Below are positions 1 to 7,727 of a stretch of DNA of 38,177 bases, piece after piece. This DNA is from a virus. The stretch spans positions 1 to 38,177 of IMG/VR virus record IMGVR_UViG_3300031964_000524; one strand, 5' to 3'. The notes beneath the pieces were generated by a model. The model made no database searches. It was not told the DNA's origin and saw nothing but the letters and a program-made list of their open reading frames with translations. Made by a program: the position numbers and the translations under genes. How positions within the stretch are numbered: position 1 is the first letter of the stretch; every line of letters begins with the position of its first letter.

Positions 1-5
1 CGACC

Positions 6-530
6 GTGGCGCGTGCACAGCAGAAGTGGTCCGAGACCGAAACCATTGCAGACATTTCAGACAGCGACCGCATCTGGTTCCGTTGGCTAATTGAGCTTGG
101 CTACGCTGCACGCCCAAAGGCTGGTGAAAAGACTTGGCTGAACGAGTATCTGGTGAACCCGGACCAAGAAGTCAAAGACCTTACCCTGCGCAAGTGCCAG
201 GCGTGCAAGGCTGTAGAGCCTGAACACGATACTCCCTTCTGCCCCAAGTGCGCGGCGCCAATCAACACCTTCACCACTTTTATGGCTGGCTTTCCAGTTT
301 CCGAATCGTGGCTGATGGCGCTGAAGGGTGAAGAGCGTGCATTGGCCATCGAGGAGATGAAGGCACGCAAGCAAGGCTTCGGTGATGAGCCGGCGGCGAC
401 TGCGGTAGGCGAATCGAAGCCGGACAGGATGGCGGCGGCGCGGGCGGCAAAGGCTGCGAAGGCGGCTGCTATCGACCCGACCGAGGAAATCCCCGACGCA
501 GCAACCACGGCACTTCCTGGCGAGGAGTAG
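6..530 (+). CDS. Hypothetical zinc-ribbon phage protein (start may lie upstream)
   Basis: 174-residue protein read from a GTG, but the frame is open to the window edge, so the true start may be further left and no ribosome binding site can be seen. Four cysteines in two CxxC pairs (about C64/C67 and C79/C82) form a likely zinc ribbon. The C-terminal third is rich in Ala, Lys and Glu and looks disordered. It ends with GAGGAGTAG, which supplies the Shine-Dalgarno sequence of the next gene, so the two are coupled. It sits just upstream of the adaptor-like gene, where podovirus-like phages keep head or connector genes, but the protein itself has no recognisable function. I call it a structural-operon hypothetical. 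Confidence 0.6.
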   Translation: MARAQQKWSETETIADISDSDRIWFRWLIELGYAARPKAGEKTWLNEYLVNPDQEVKDLTLRKCQACKAVEPEHDTPFCPKCAAPINTFTTFMAGFPVSESWLMALKGEERALAIEEMKARKQGFGDEPAATAVGESKPDRMAAARAAKAAKAAAIDPTEEIPDAATTALPGEE

Positions 531-533
531 GCC

Positions 534-1280
534 TTGAACACTCTGGGGGACGTGAAGGCGACGGTACGGTCAATCATTGGCGACGATGATAGCAACGGGT
601 GGCTTAGCGATGACTACCTCGTCCCAAAGATAAATTTCGCGTATCGCTTTTATTATCTATACATTAAGAATGCGACGGGCGCTAACCTTGAGAGGATGGT
701 GGAGATCCCTGCGGCAACGGATGTCAATGGCAATCCAATCACGCAGGGACTCACCACGCTCGCCAAATTCCAGCAGCCCGGCAATCTCTTAGATGGGCTG
801 TACGAACCTCTGTTTTTGTTCTGGAAGTTGGCAGGCTCGCCCGAGTATTGCTATCGGCAGATGGTGGAGAAGAAGACGATTCTCCCAGGCCAGAGTGTAG
901 CGGGCGGTTCCTCACAGCCAGTGAACTTTTGGGGGACGAACGCCTTCGGGTGGACGTGGCGCGGCAACCAGATATTCCTCTCGCCCATCAGTAGCTTTGC
1001 GGTGGACTTCCTGGTGGATGGGAGATTCAATCCCCCCGCACTAGTAAAAGACACTGATCAGCTAGTTGTCGACCCTGATATGGAGATATGCGTTACCCCG
1101 GCCACGCTTGCTATCATTGGAACTGAGTCAGGCAACGCAAGTTACACAGCGGCGGGCGCTCAGGCAGAGCTTGCGGCAGACAATATCGTGGCGAAGCTCA
1201 TCAGGCAAAAGCAAGGGTTTACGGCACGCGCAGGGTCGAATAATCGTCGCCAACGCGGGTGCGGGTGGTTCTGGAGTTAG
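534..1280 (+). CDS. Putative head-tail adaptor/connector protein
   Basis: 248 residues from a TTG start, chosen because GGAG lies about 7 bases upstream and the N-terminus is typical of phage adaptors: a short helical opening followed by D-x-Y-L-V-P-K-I-N-x-A-Y-R-F, like the helical core of T7 gp11-type or related gatekeeper proteins. The middle is beta-rich (WRGNQIFLSP, VDFLVDGRF) and the C-terminus is helical and basic, ending with Trp-Phe-Trp-Ser. Length and position, directly before a small protein and a very large nozzle-like protein, fit a podoviral adaptor that joins portal and tail. The assignment rests on fold impression and gene order. No catalytic motif is present. Confidence 0.5.
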   Translation: MNTLGDVKATVRSIIGDDDSNGWLSDDYLVPKINFAYRFYYLYIKNATGANLERMVEIPAATDVNGNPITQGLTTLAKFQQPGNLLDGLYEPLFLFWKLAGSPEYCYRQMVEKKTILPGQSVAGGSSQPVNFWGTNAFGWTWRGNQIFLSPISSFAVDFLVDGRFNPPALVKDTDQLVVDPDMEICVTPATLAIIGTESGNASYTAAGAQAELAADNIVAKLIRQKQGFTARAGSNNRRQRGCGWFWS

Positions 1281-1321
1281 GCAAAAACAGGCTGGGCTAA
1301 ACTCACAACAGGAGAATTTAC

Positions 1322-1708
1322 ATGTCGCTTGCTCTAGCACTCGTCCAAACGTCGCCGGCCTCTAACCCAGACCGCAATATCGTAAAGGTCACTTTTGGCG
1401 GCACCTATCCAGTAGGTGGAGATCCCCTCCCGCTAACTGCCATCTCAGATCCGCAGGTCTTGGTGCAGGTTCCCTTCACTCCCCAAAATCTTCCAGTGAC
1501 GCCCTACGATCTAAACGCATGGTTGGCTGGCTACTATGTGGAGATTCAGCGCATCGTGACTGGCTCTGGATTGAGCGCGGTGACCACGTTCAATCTTCGT
1601 GCCTACGCTCCGGGTGGCGCAGAGATCACGACCGCAGCTGCATATCCCGCGGGCATTCTCAACGGTGAGTTGTTCATCGAAATCCTCTGCCCAACCGTTC
1701 AGCAGTAA
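1322..1708 (+). CDS. Hypothetical structural-operon protein
   Basis: 128 residues starting at an ATG preceded by AGGAG with good spacing. The sequence is mostly predicted beta strand (VKVTFGGTYPV, AVTTFNLRAYAPG, GELFIEIL), with almost no charged clusters, no cysteine motif and no membrane segment. Small all-beta proteins between an adaptor and a large tail protein are often virion decoration or tail-completion proteins. I do not recognise the family, so the virion role is inferred only from its neighbours. The next gene starts 16 bases downstream with its own GAGAGGA site. Confidence 0.6.
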   Translation: MSLALALVQTSPASNPDRNIVKVTFGGTYPVGGDPLPLTAISDPQVLVQVPFTPQNLPVTPYDLNAWLAGYYVEIQRIVTGSGLSAVTTFNLRAYAPGGAEITTAAAYPAGILNGELFIEILCPTVQQ

Positions 1709-1723
1709 GCATGAGAGGAATTC

Positions 1724-4700
1724 ATGCCTACTTGGGCGGGAACGCCAGTACCTATTGGTCGAATGCTCGGGCAGGTGGATCAGGACGATCCTACAAACCT
1801 GCCCGTAGGCTGCGCGGCGGTGTGCAAGAACATCGACTTCACCCGCGATGCTACCGGCGCGGGCCTAAGCGCTACCACTAGAGCCGGAAACTGCCAGATC
1901 ATGCAGGGCGCGAAGTCCCCGGGTACAGGCCTGTGGGACTTTCAGTACGAGCCAGAATCGGCAGATGATCCATTCTTTCAGCAGGTGATCCGCTTCAACC
2001 TTGCGGGGACATTTGAGCGCGAATACCCAGTAGGAACCGGCCGCATGATCCCTGTGCCCGCAGGGCTATTCGTTCCGCCAACCAACTCCCATCAAATCAA
2101 TACCCAGACTGCAAACCTCATCTTCTCTGCCTACTCAAACCTGAAGATGCCGGCGAGCTTCTGCTCGGGCTATAACCCCAAGACGTTGAATCTTGACCCT
2201 CTGGGCATGAAGCCGTTTGGGTGGAATTGGCTGCCTAAGACTTACGTCTACGCGGGCGAGGTCTGCACGCCATCTCTCTCAGCTTCCGGACAGCAGGGCA
2301 ACGGGCATACCTACCAGGCGCAAAACTCTGGCTACACGGCGCTTGGCTCTGGCGATGAACCCGTATGGCCTCTCACAGAGAGTGGAGAGGTTACTGAGAC
2401 GCCTGTCGCTGCCGGGCAGGTAGGGGTTACGTGGAAAGAGCTGACGATGGTGATTGCGAACCGCATCCCACCGCCCAACGCTCCTGTACTAAGTCTCACC
2501 ACTGGCGGAACGTTTCCTGCAGGGCAAACGGTCTACATCTTCCTAACCATGACCAACGGGATGGGCGAGACCATCGCAGGGGCGACTGCGAGCATAACGA
2601 CCACCGCGGCAGGGCAGGCTGTCCAAGTCTCTATCCCCGCGCTCGCGTCTCTTGCTGGATGGCTGTCTCAACTAGTGGCGCCATACTCGATCCTCCAAGC
2701 CAATGTGTACGAGGCGGATGTAGCTTTCGGAGATCCGGCCCCCGCGCAATCGACCTATGAGAAGGTTGGCGGCTTTAGTCTTGGCACGACCGCAACAGTC
2801 ACGGGAACTGCGACTAGCGGAATCAACGTCCCAACCATTAACTCCGCCCGCATCACCCCAGGGCAGTTGCCAGCGCCGATCGTAGAACCTGTTTTGACAC
2901 GCGTCTCGGCCGGCCAGACTGTGTTGCCACCGGGAGCCCCCGACCTGAGCCTAGTAACCGCCGGTGGAACCTTCCCATCCGCCCGCAGCGTGTATGTCCT
3001 GCTGACGCTCACAAACTCCTTCGGCGAGACCACCGCTGGCGCTGTGGCAAGCATTACCACCACTGCAGGCTCAACCGGCGTGCGGGTCTCCCTCGCCGCG
3101 TCCTATGGTGTCACCGTCACTGGCGTCAACATCTACGAAGCGGACGTAGCTTCAGGTTCTGCGGCGCCGACAGTGTTCAAGCTGGTTGGTTCTTTCCCGC
3201 TCGGCGCTTCGCCCGTCATCACCGCAGCCGCAACCGGCGTTCAGCCGCCTGCAGACAACACTGCTACCCTCCCCGTAGGCTCGTTTCCTGCGGGTCGGGA
3301 TGTTTGGGTGCGACTCAGCTACTCGAATGCCATGGGCGAAACCCCTGTGGGCCCCTCCAATTCGATCATCGACACCCTAGCAAATGACGCCGTGCAGGTA
3401 ACGCTGTCCGCGGTCGCGAACCTTCCCCAACTCACCACCATCAACATTTACGAAGCGGATGTTCCCACCGGTGCCGTCGAGCCTCCCGTCAACGCCTATG
3501 CGTTGGTTGGCTCATTTCCAGTAACAGGCGTGGAGTTCATCACTGAGACGGCTACCGGACGCACCCCAACCACCGTAAACACCACCGGACCCGGCGGAAA
3601 CATCGCCGCGGACCAGACAGACGGCGGCATCAACGCCACCCAGGGTTACCGCTATGCCGTTCCTGCGTGGATGAATCGCAACGAGACTATCTCCGGATTC
3701 ACGCAATCTGCGGTGAGCAAGTACATCGTGGACGAGGATGGATGGGAGATAGCCGTCTTCAATGTAGCCATAGGACCACCAAACATCATCGGGCGTGTCA
3801 TCAATTGGACCGTGGCAGATGGGACGCAGGCAGGACCCTTTGCGTGGATTGGCGTCGTCGACACCCAGATACCCTCGCAGAATCAGGTGTACCCGAACAG
3901 CTTCCTGTCAGACAGCATCACCATCATCCCGACCGTCTTCCTCGATAACGTCACCACCAAAGGCACGTTCAACTTTACCGATGAGTTCTTGACTGGGGAG
4001 ATTGGTGCAGGAGCCGGGGCGAACAACACGACTGACCGATTGACTCTGGGGCCGCCCCCTCAATCGGTAAGCGTTCAATATTCAGTGGAAGCGGATGCTC
4101 TATTCCATACTGGAGTGCCTGGGTACACGAGCGGAGTGGTTGTCTCGCTTGAGGGCGATTACGAAAGCTACGACGCCGCGGGAAGCTATCTCCCGATCAC
4201 CACAGCAACCGGAGAAATCTGCTGGGGCATCTGCGAGTACCGCAATCAAATCTATGCGATGCGGGAAAGATCAGGGGTTGTCATTACCCCGAGTGCGGGT
4301 ATGCCCAACACGTGGGGAGCAAAGTCTCGGTGGAGCGCGCAGAAGGGCAATGGTGTTGGCCCTTGCGGTCCGAGAGCTTTTGACTGCAATGGGCAGTTCA
4401 TTATCTTCGTGCACCGCACCGGAGTCTATCGGCACGACGACACCGCCCCAGACTTGATGAGCAAGGAAATCCCTCGCGAGTGGGGATCGATCAACTGGGC
4501 GGCTGCACAGACCATTTCGGTTGCGATCGATGACGATACGCACACGGTGAGGATCCAAGTTCCTACGGGACAAAGCACGATCCCGAACAAGGAATTCTGC
4601 CTAAGCTACCTCGAGGGATGGCAAAACCCCATTCACTTCAGCACGTTCTCGCAGAAGGAAATTAGCCAGGAAGCTGCGCGCCGGTGGAGCTTCAACGATG

Positions 4701-5233
4701 TCTCGGCCTACGTTTGCAAACGAATCTACCGGGCAGTGCCAAACCCGCCGCCACTTCCCTTGGGGCCGGATGGAACCTCGCAGACTGGCTCCGACTTCTA
4801 CATCTCACAGCTCGCTTACACGCAGACCGACCCCAGCGGAATCGTCAATGCCAGAACCCCAGGCGTGTACAACGACAATGGCGCCGGCATCGATTGCAAG
4901 TTCATGACGCAGAGCGCTTCCGACATGCAGAAGCAGTGCAAGCCGGAAGGCGTAACCACCAGCGTAGTCGGCAGGGGGCCGGTAAACGTGAGCTTCCTCA
5001 AAGGACGCCAAGCGCTTACCGGCAACAGCGCCGCGAACAAGGTCCTGCGCTGCACGCCCATGATTCTTACGCCAAACGATGAGGACGACTTCACCCGTAA
5101 GCCCCAGAGGCAGGTGGGAACGTACTGGAAGATCCTCTATGACAACGGCGCGCAGCCAGATGTGTGGTTCTCCATAAAGAAGGCAACCGCCTACATAATC
5201 CCAGTTCGGACGGCGCGGGGGAGCTCGAGCTAA
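1724..5233 (+). CDS. Large tail (nozzle/tail tube B-like) structural protein with three Ig-like repeats
   Basis: 1169 residues, the largest gene of the left operon. The N-terminal quarter (about 1-245) and the C-terminal half (about 640-1169) are beta-rich with many Trp, Gly and aromatic residues. Segments such as ICWGICEYRNQIYAM and FIIFVHRTGVYRHDD resemble the propeller-like strands of podoviral nozzle proteins (T7 gp12 type). Between them lie three tandem Ig/FN3-like modules of roughly 110-125 residues, each with a GxFPAGxxVxxxL strand, a TNxxGET turn and an NIYEADV motif. Those modules make it longer than usual nozzle proteins. It follows the adaptor-like gene and overlaps the next gene by one base (TAATG). 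Tail role is likely; the exact component is inferred. Confidence 0.55.
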   Translation: MPTWAGTPVPIGRMLGQVDQDDPTNLPVGCAAVCKNIDFTRDATGAGLSATTRAGNCQIMQGAKSPGTGLWDFQYEPESADDPFFQQVIRFNLAGTFEREYPVGTGRMIPVPAGLFVPPTNSHQINTQTANLIFSAYSNLKMPASFCSGYNPKTLNLDPLGMKPFGWNWLPKTYVYAGEVCTPSLSASGQQGNGHTYQAQNSGYTALGSGDEPVWPLTESGEVTETPVAAGQVGVTWKELTMVIANRIPPPNAPVLSLTTGGTFPAGQTVYIFLTMTNGMGETIAGATASITTTAAGQAVQVSIPALASLAGWLSQLVAPYSILQANVYEADVAFGDPAPAQSTYEKVGGFSLGTTATVTGTATSGINVPTINSARITPGQLPAPIVEPVLTRVSAGQTVLPPGAPDLSLVTAGGTFPSARSVYVLLTLTNSFGETTAGAVASITTTAGSTGVRVSLAASYGVTVTGVNIYEADVASGSAAPTVFKLVGSFPLGASPVITAAATGVQPPADNTATLPVGSFPAGRDVWVRLSYSNAMGETPVGPSNSIIDTLANDAVQVTLSAVANLPQLTTINIYEADVPTGAVEPPVNAYALVGSFPVTGVEFITETATGRTPTTVNTTGPGGNIAADQTDGGINATQGYRYAVPAWMNRNETISGFTQSAVSKYIVDEDGWEIAVFNVAIGPPNIIGRVINWTVADGTQAGPFAWIGVVDTQIPSQNQVYPNSFLSDSITIIPTVFLDNVTTKGTFNFTDEFLTGEIGAGAGANNTTDRLTLGPPPQSVSVQYSVEADALFHTGVPGYTSGVVVSLEGDYESYDAAGSYLPITTATGEICWGICEYRNQIYAMRERSGVVITPSAGMPNTWGAKSRWSAQKGNGVGPCGPRAFDCNGQFIIFVHRTGVYRHDDTAPDLMSKEIPREWGSINWAAAQTISVAIDDDTHTVRIQVPTGQSTIPNKEFCLSYLEGWQNPIHFSTFSQKEISQEAARRWSFNDVSAYVCKRIYRAVPNPPPLPLGPDGTSQTGSDFYISQLAYTQTDPSGIVNARTPGVYNDNGAGIDCKFMTQSASDMQKQCKPEGVTTSVVGRGPVNVSFLKGRQALTGNSAANKVLRCTPMILTPNDEDDFTRKPQRQVGTYWKILYDNGAQPDVWFSIKKATAYIIPVRTARGSSS
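2467..3585 (+). repeat. Three tandem Ig/FN3-like coding repeats
   Basis: Within the large tail protein, three consecutive modules start near bases 2467, 2920 and 3262. Each carries a [Ag]xFP[As][Ag][Rq]xV strand, a TNxxGET- or SNAMGET-type turn and a (V/I)YEADV motif followed by VG(S/G)F. The units are diverged at DNA level (no long identical runs), so they are old domain duplications and not a recent slippage product. Such inserted domains on phage tails usually bind carbohydrate weakly. Confidence 0.75.
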
Positions 5234-6072
5234 TGGCCAAGAACACGCCATCCCCGAACGCATCGCTGATTGAAAGCGCAATGGGCGGCAACGTCAACGA
5301 CTTCCGTGTGCTCCTTCAAAACTTCGATGAAGCTATCCAGCAGCAGCAGCAGGCAACAGGTACGACGCCCACTAATACCAAGAACATCGCCATCCCGCCG
5401 CAGGGCTCGATTGCCGTCAATGGCTCAAATGGTGCGTTCAACTATGCCATCACGCCAGCAGAGAATACAGCCGCTGGTACGCTCTACCATGAAGTAAGCT
5501 ACTCACCGACCAAGGGATTCACGAATGGGGTTGTAACTCTTCCGGTAACGCAGGCGACTAGCGGTGTCGTCAACAATCCCGGCGCGAACATGTTCTTTCG
5601 AGTGCGGTCAAGCTACAACAAGTCGACATTCAATCAACCGACATTGCACGGGCAGTCTGCGGTGTCCTCCGGTCTCATTTCTAGCGCAGCCACGTCGGAC
5701 GGTGCGGCGTTCGCCCAAACCAACCTTGCTACAGTCACCTCAACGCAGGCCAGCGGTACAGCGGCTATCATCGTGCAGGGAGCCGGCGGCACGCTTACCA
5801 GCGCTGTGGCGCTCAAGGGCGGTGCTCAAACCGTTCTCCCGCCCGCGACGATTGTAGGTTCCTCACTCGGAGCAAATCAGTTTGTTGGGTGGGTTCCGGG
5901 TAATCAGGGCGAAGGATCGGGAACCTACGTGGTGAAACCCACTCTCGGCGCCGTGCTGGAAGATAATATTCAGCCGGTTGGTAAAGTGGTTGTTGTAAGC
6001 GACACAAATCCCGGCCAAGACGGCGGCGGCGGGGCTGAGGCTTCCAACGGCGGCCGGATGACTGCGGTATAG
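5233..6072 (+). CDS. Putative tail or decoration protein
   Basis: 279 residues from the ATG that overlaps the stop of the large tail gene (TAATG), preferred over a longer frame beginning 69 bases earlier inside that gene. A short helical head (about 1-40, with a Gln-rich run after DEAIQ) precedes a beta domain of FN3-like character (about 45-130: SYSPTKGFTNGVV, FFRVRSSYN). A Ser/Thr/Ala-rich region and a Gly-rich tail follow. No signal peptide, unlike the fibre-like proteins to the right. Composition and location suggest a virion surface or tail-associated protein. Family not recognised. Confidence 0.55.
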   Translation: MAKNTPSPNASLIESAMGGNVNDFRVLLQNFDEAIQQQQQATGTTPTNTKNIAIPPQGSIAVNGSNGAFNYAITPAENTAAGTLYHEVSYSPTKGFTNGVVTLPVTQATSGVVNNPGANMFFRVRSSYNKSTFNQPTLHGQSAVSSGLISSAATSDGAAFAQTNLATVTSTQASGTAAIIVQGAGGTLTSAVALKGGAQTVLPPATIVGSSLGANQFVGWVPGNQGEGSGTYVVKPTLGAVLEDNIQPVGKVVVVSDTNPGQDGGGGAEASNGGRMTAV

Positions 6073-6080
6073 GAGATTCG

Positions 6081-6422
6081 ATGGGTTGGGAGATAGAACG
6101 CGAAGAGCTTGACAAGGCCGAAGGTGTCCACAGGTTCGTGCTGATCGAGCGCGGCGTACTCGACCGCTCTGGAAACCCAGCACGCCACCACTTCTACATC
6201 ATGCTCGGCACCGGAACAGACGGCAAGAGTTGCCCACACTGCGGCCAGGAAGTGAAGACCGGCCTCACACTTCAGAAGGATGGAGTTCTGGTGCACGCCG
6301 AGGGAGAGCATAATCCCCGCGAACTAGTGAAGGCGAAGATTGCAGAGCTCAATGAGTTCCACGCGCGCATGGACGCCTACGCTGCCCGGCATAAAGCACC
6401 CATCTACAAGGGAGGCAAATGA
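6081..6422 (+). CDS. Hypothetical protein with CxxC and His pairs
   Basis: 113 residues with an ATG preceded by AGGAGA. A single CPHCGQ motif (C51, C54) together with His36/His37 may bind one metal ion. The remainder is a mixed alpha/beta small domain and a charged helix (about 80-105). The stop codon overlaps the start of the GNAT-like gene (ATGA), so the two are translationally coupled. Function unknown. Confidence 0.6.
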   Translation: MGWEIEREELDKAEGVHRFVLIERGVLDRSGNPARHHFYIMLGTGTDGKSCPHCGQEVKTGLTLQKDGVLVHAEGEHNPRELVKAKIAELNEFHARMDAYAARHKAPIYKGGK

Positions 6423-6850
6423 GCCAAAGAGTGCGCATGATGGAACCAAAGGACTTGCCGGGGATATGGAGGATGGCGGATGCGCAGAACCGCAGAGACG
6501 GCACAAGCTACCCAATTCCACGCATCTTCGAGATGGACTCCACTCACCCAGGATTCGGCCAATTGGTGCCAAATGTTCCCCTCGCACTGGTGGTCGAAAA
6601 CAATAAAAGGGTGCGCGGAGCCTTTATTTGCACGCGAACCATAGAAGTTATGGGGGTGGCTGGGGGAGACATGGAATTCGCGGCGGCGCACATCCCCATG
6701 ATGGCGGACTTGCTGAAGCGAAAAGGGTACGACGACCTGCACACTTTCGTGCCAATGAGCAGGGCAACAGAAGCCCACTGTAAACTACTAGAAGCATTCG
6801 GCATGACACGGCTAGACCATCGCTTGGCACACTTCTTTAGAGAGACATAG
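6419..6850 (+). CDS. GNAT-fold acetyltransferase-like protein
   Basis: 143 residues, length normal for a GNAT domain. The layout fits the fold: an N-terminal MxxxDLPGIWRM helix, central beta strands (LALVVENN, VRGAFIC), a helix with DLLKRKGYDDLH, and a closing KLLEAFGMTRLDHR segment that matches the usual 'xLLexxGF' end of GNATs. The acetyl-CoA pyrophosphate loop (Q/RxxGxG/A) is not clear, so activity is uncertain. GNAT-like proteins occur beside internal virion genes in several podoviruses, and this copy directly precedes the internal-protein block. It could be a structural derivative of the fold instead of an enzyme. Confidence 0.55.
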   Translation: MSQRVRMMEPKDLPGIWRMADAQNRRDGTSYPIPRIFEMDSTHPGFGQLVPNVPLALVVENNKRVRGAFICTRTIEVMGVAGGDMEFAAAHIPMMADLLKRKGYDDLHTFVPMSRATEAHCKLLEAFGMTRLDHRLAHFFRET

Positions 6851-6860
6851 GGGAAAATCG

Positions 6861-7727
6861 ATGAGCCGAGCGCAGGAGTCCGCCGTCGCTTCAACAGCTG
6901 GGGGTCAGAACAAAACCTACGACGCCAACGCGCAGACGGCGTTTCAGGGCGCACAAGGCTCGATCAATCAACAGCAGGGCGACGTCAACGACTACTCGGG
7001 CGAACTGTCGACTTTCGCCGCCAATAATCCCTATGGTGCGGGCGGGGCTTACCAGACATCTGTAAACCAGTCGACCGCAGGCACCGCTGACGCAGGATCA
7101 CAGGCAGCCGCCGAAGCTGCGCAGGCCGCGAAAGTCCGCACAGGGCAGAATGCAGGGGCAGGAGTAGCGGCAGGAACCGCAGCTAGCGAGCAAAACACCC
7201 GCAATCTCATGCAAACGCAGGCAGGAGCCAATGCAAACCGGATAAAAGCCGGTGCAGGGTACGGTAGCCAGGTTCTGCAAGCATCTGCTCTTCCCGCATC
7301 CTTGCAGGGGGCCATCACCGGCGAACAGGGCAAACTGGCAGGCACCGAGGCCGAGGCTGGCAATACCGCACTAAGCACAGATCAGAAGGCCAGCGAGCAA
7401 CCAAGCTTTTGGGATGAGTTCGGCGAGCAGGCAGGTGGCGCGCTGGGCAAAGGCCTCGGGACGGCCGCTGGTGCTGGGTTTGCAGGCCTCGTTGGATGCT
7501 GGATTGCGTCGGAGCTTTACGGCGGATGGACTGAGCCCCGTACGGTTCTTGTCCGCGAGTGGATCTTCGAGGAGTTCGTCAAGACCTTCTGGGGCTTCAT
7601 CCTCGGTCACATCTACTTGCAGGTGGGAGAGCGCGTGGCGGGATGGATTCGGCGTTTCCCTGTACTTCGCAAGTTATTCCTTCCCATCTTCAACGCAGCA
7701 CTCGCTAAGGCGCGGGAGGGCAAATAG
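6861..7727 (+). CDS. Ala/Gly/Gln-rich internal virion-type protein with C-terminal CFI-box-like segment
   Basis: 288 residues in two parts. Residues 1-180 are low-complexity Ala/Gly/Gln/Asn with repeated AxAAxAG patterns, typical of internal or ejection proteins of podovirus-like phages. Residues about 205-285 differ: after a Gly-rich hinge comes CWIASELYGGW, a run with PRTVLVREWI and then hydrophobic helices ending PVLRKLFLPIFNAAL. This resembles the CFI-box C-terminal domain (C-x-I-A-x-x-x-Y-G, then LRxxRD and a PxxA helix), whose function is unknown. The terminal helices are amphipathic or weakly membrane-seeking, suiting a protein ejected through the envelope. The gene ends one base before the next start. 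Confidence 0.5.
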   Translation: MSRAQESAVASTAGGQNKTYDANAQTAFQGAQGSINQQQGDVNDYSGELSTFAANNPYGAGGAYQTSVNQSTAGTADAGSQAAAEAAQAAKVRTGQNAGAGVAAGTAASEQNTRNLMQTQAGANANRIKAGAGYGSQVLQASALPASLQGAITGEQGKLAGTEAEAGNTALSTDQKASEQPSFWDEFGEQAGGALGKGLGTAAGAGFAGLVGCWIASELYGGWTEPRTVLVREWIFEEFVKTFWGFILGHIYLQVGERVAGWIRRFPVLRKLFLPIFNAALAKAREGK

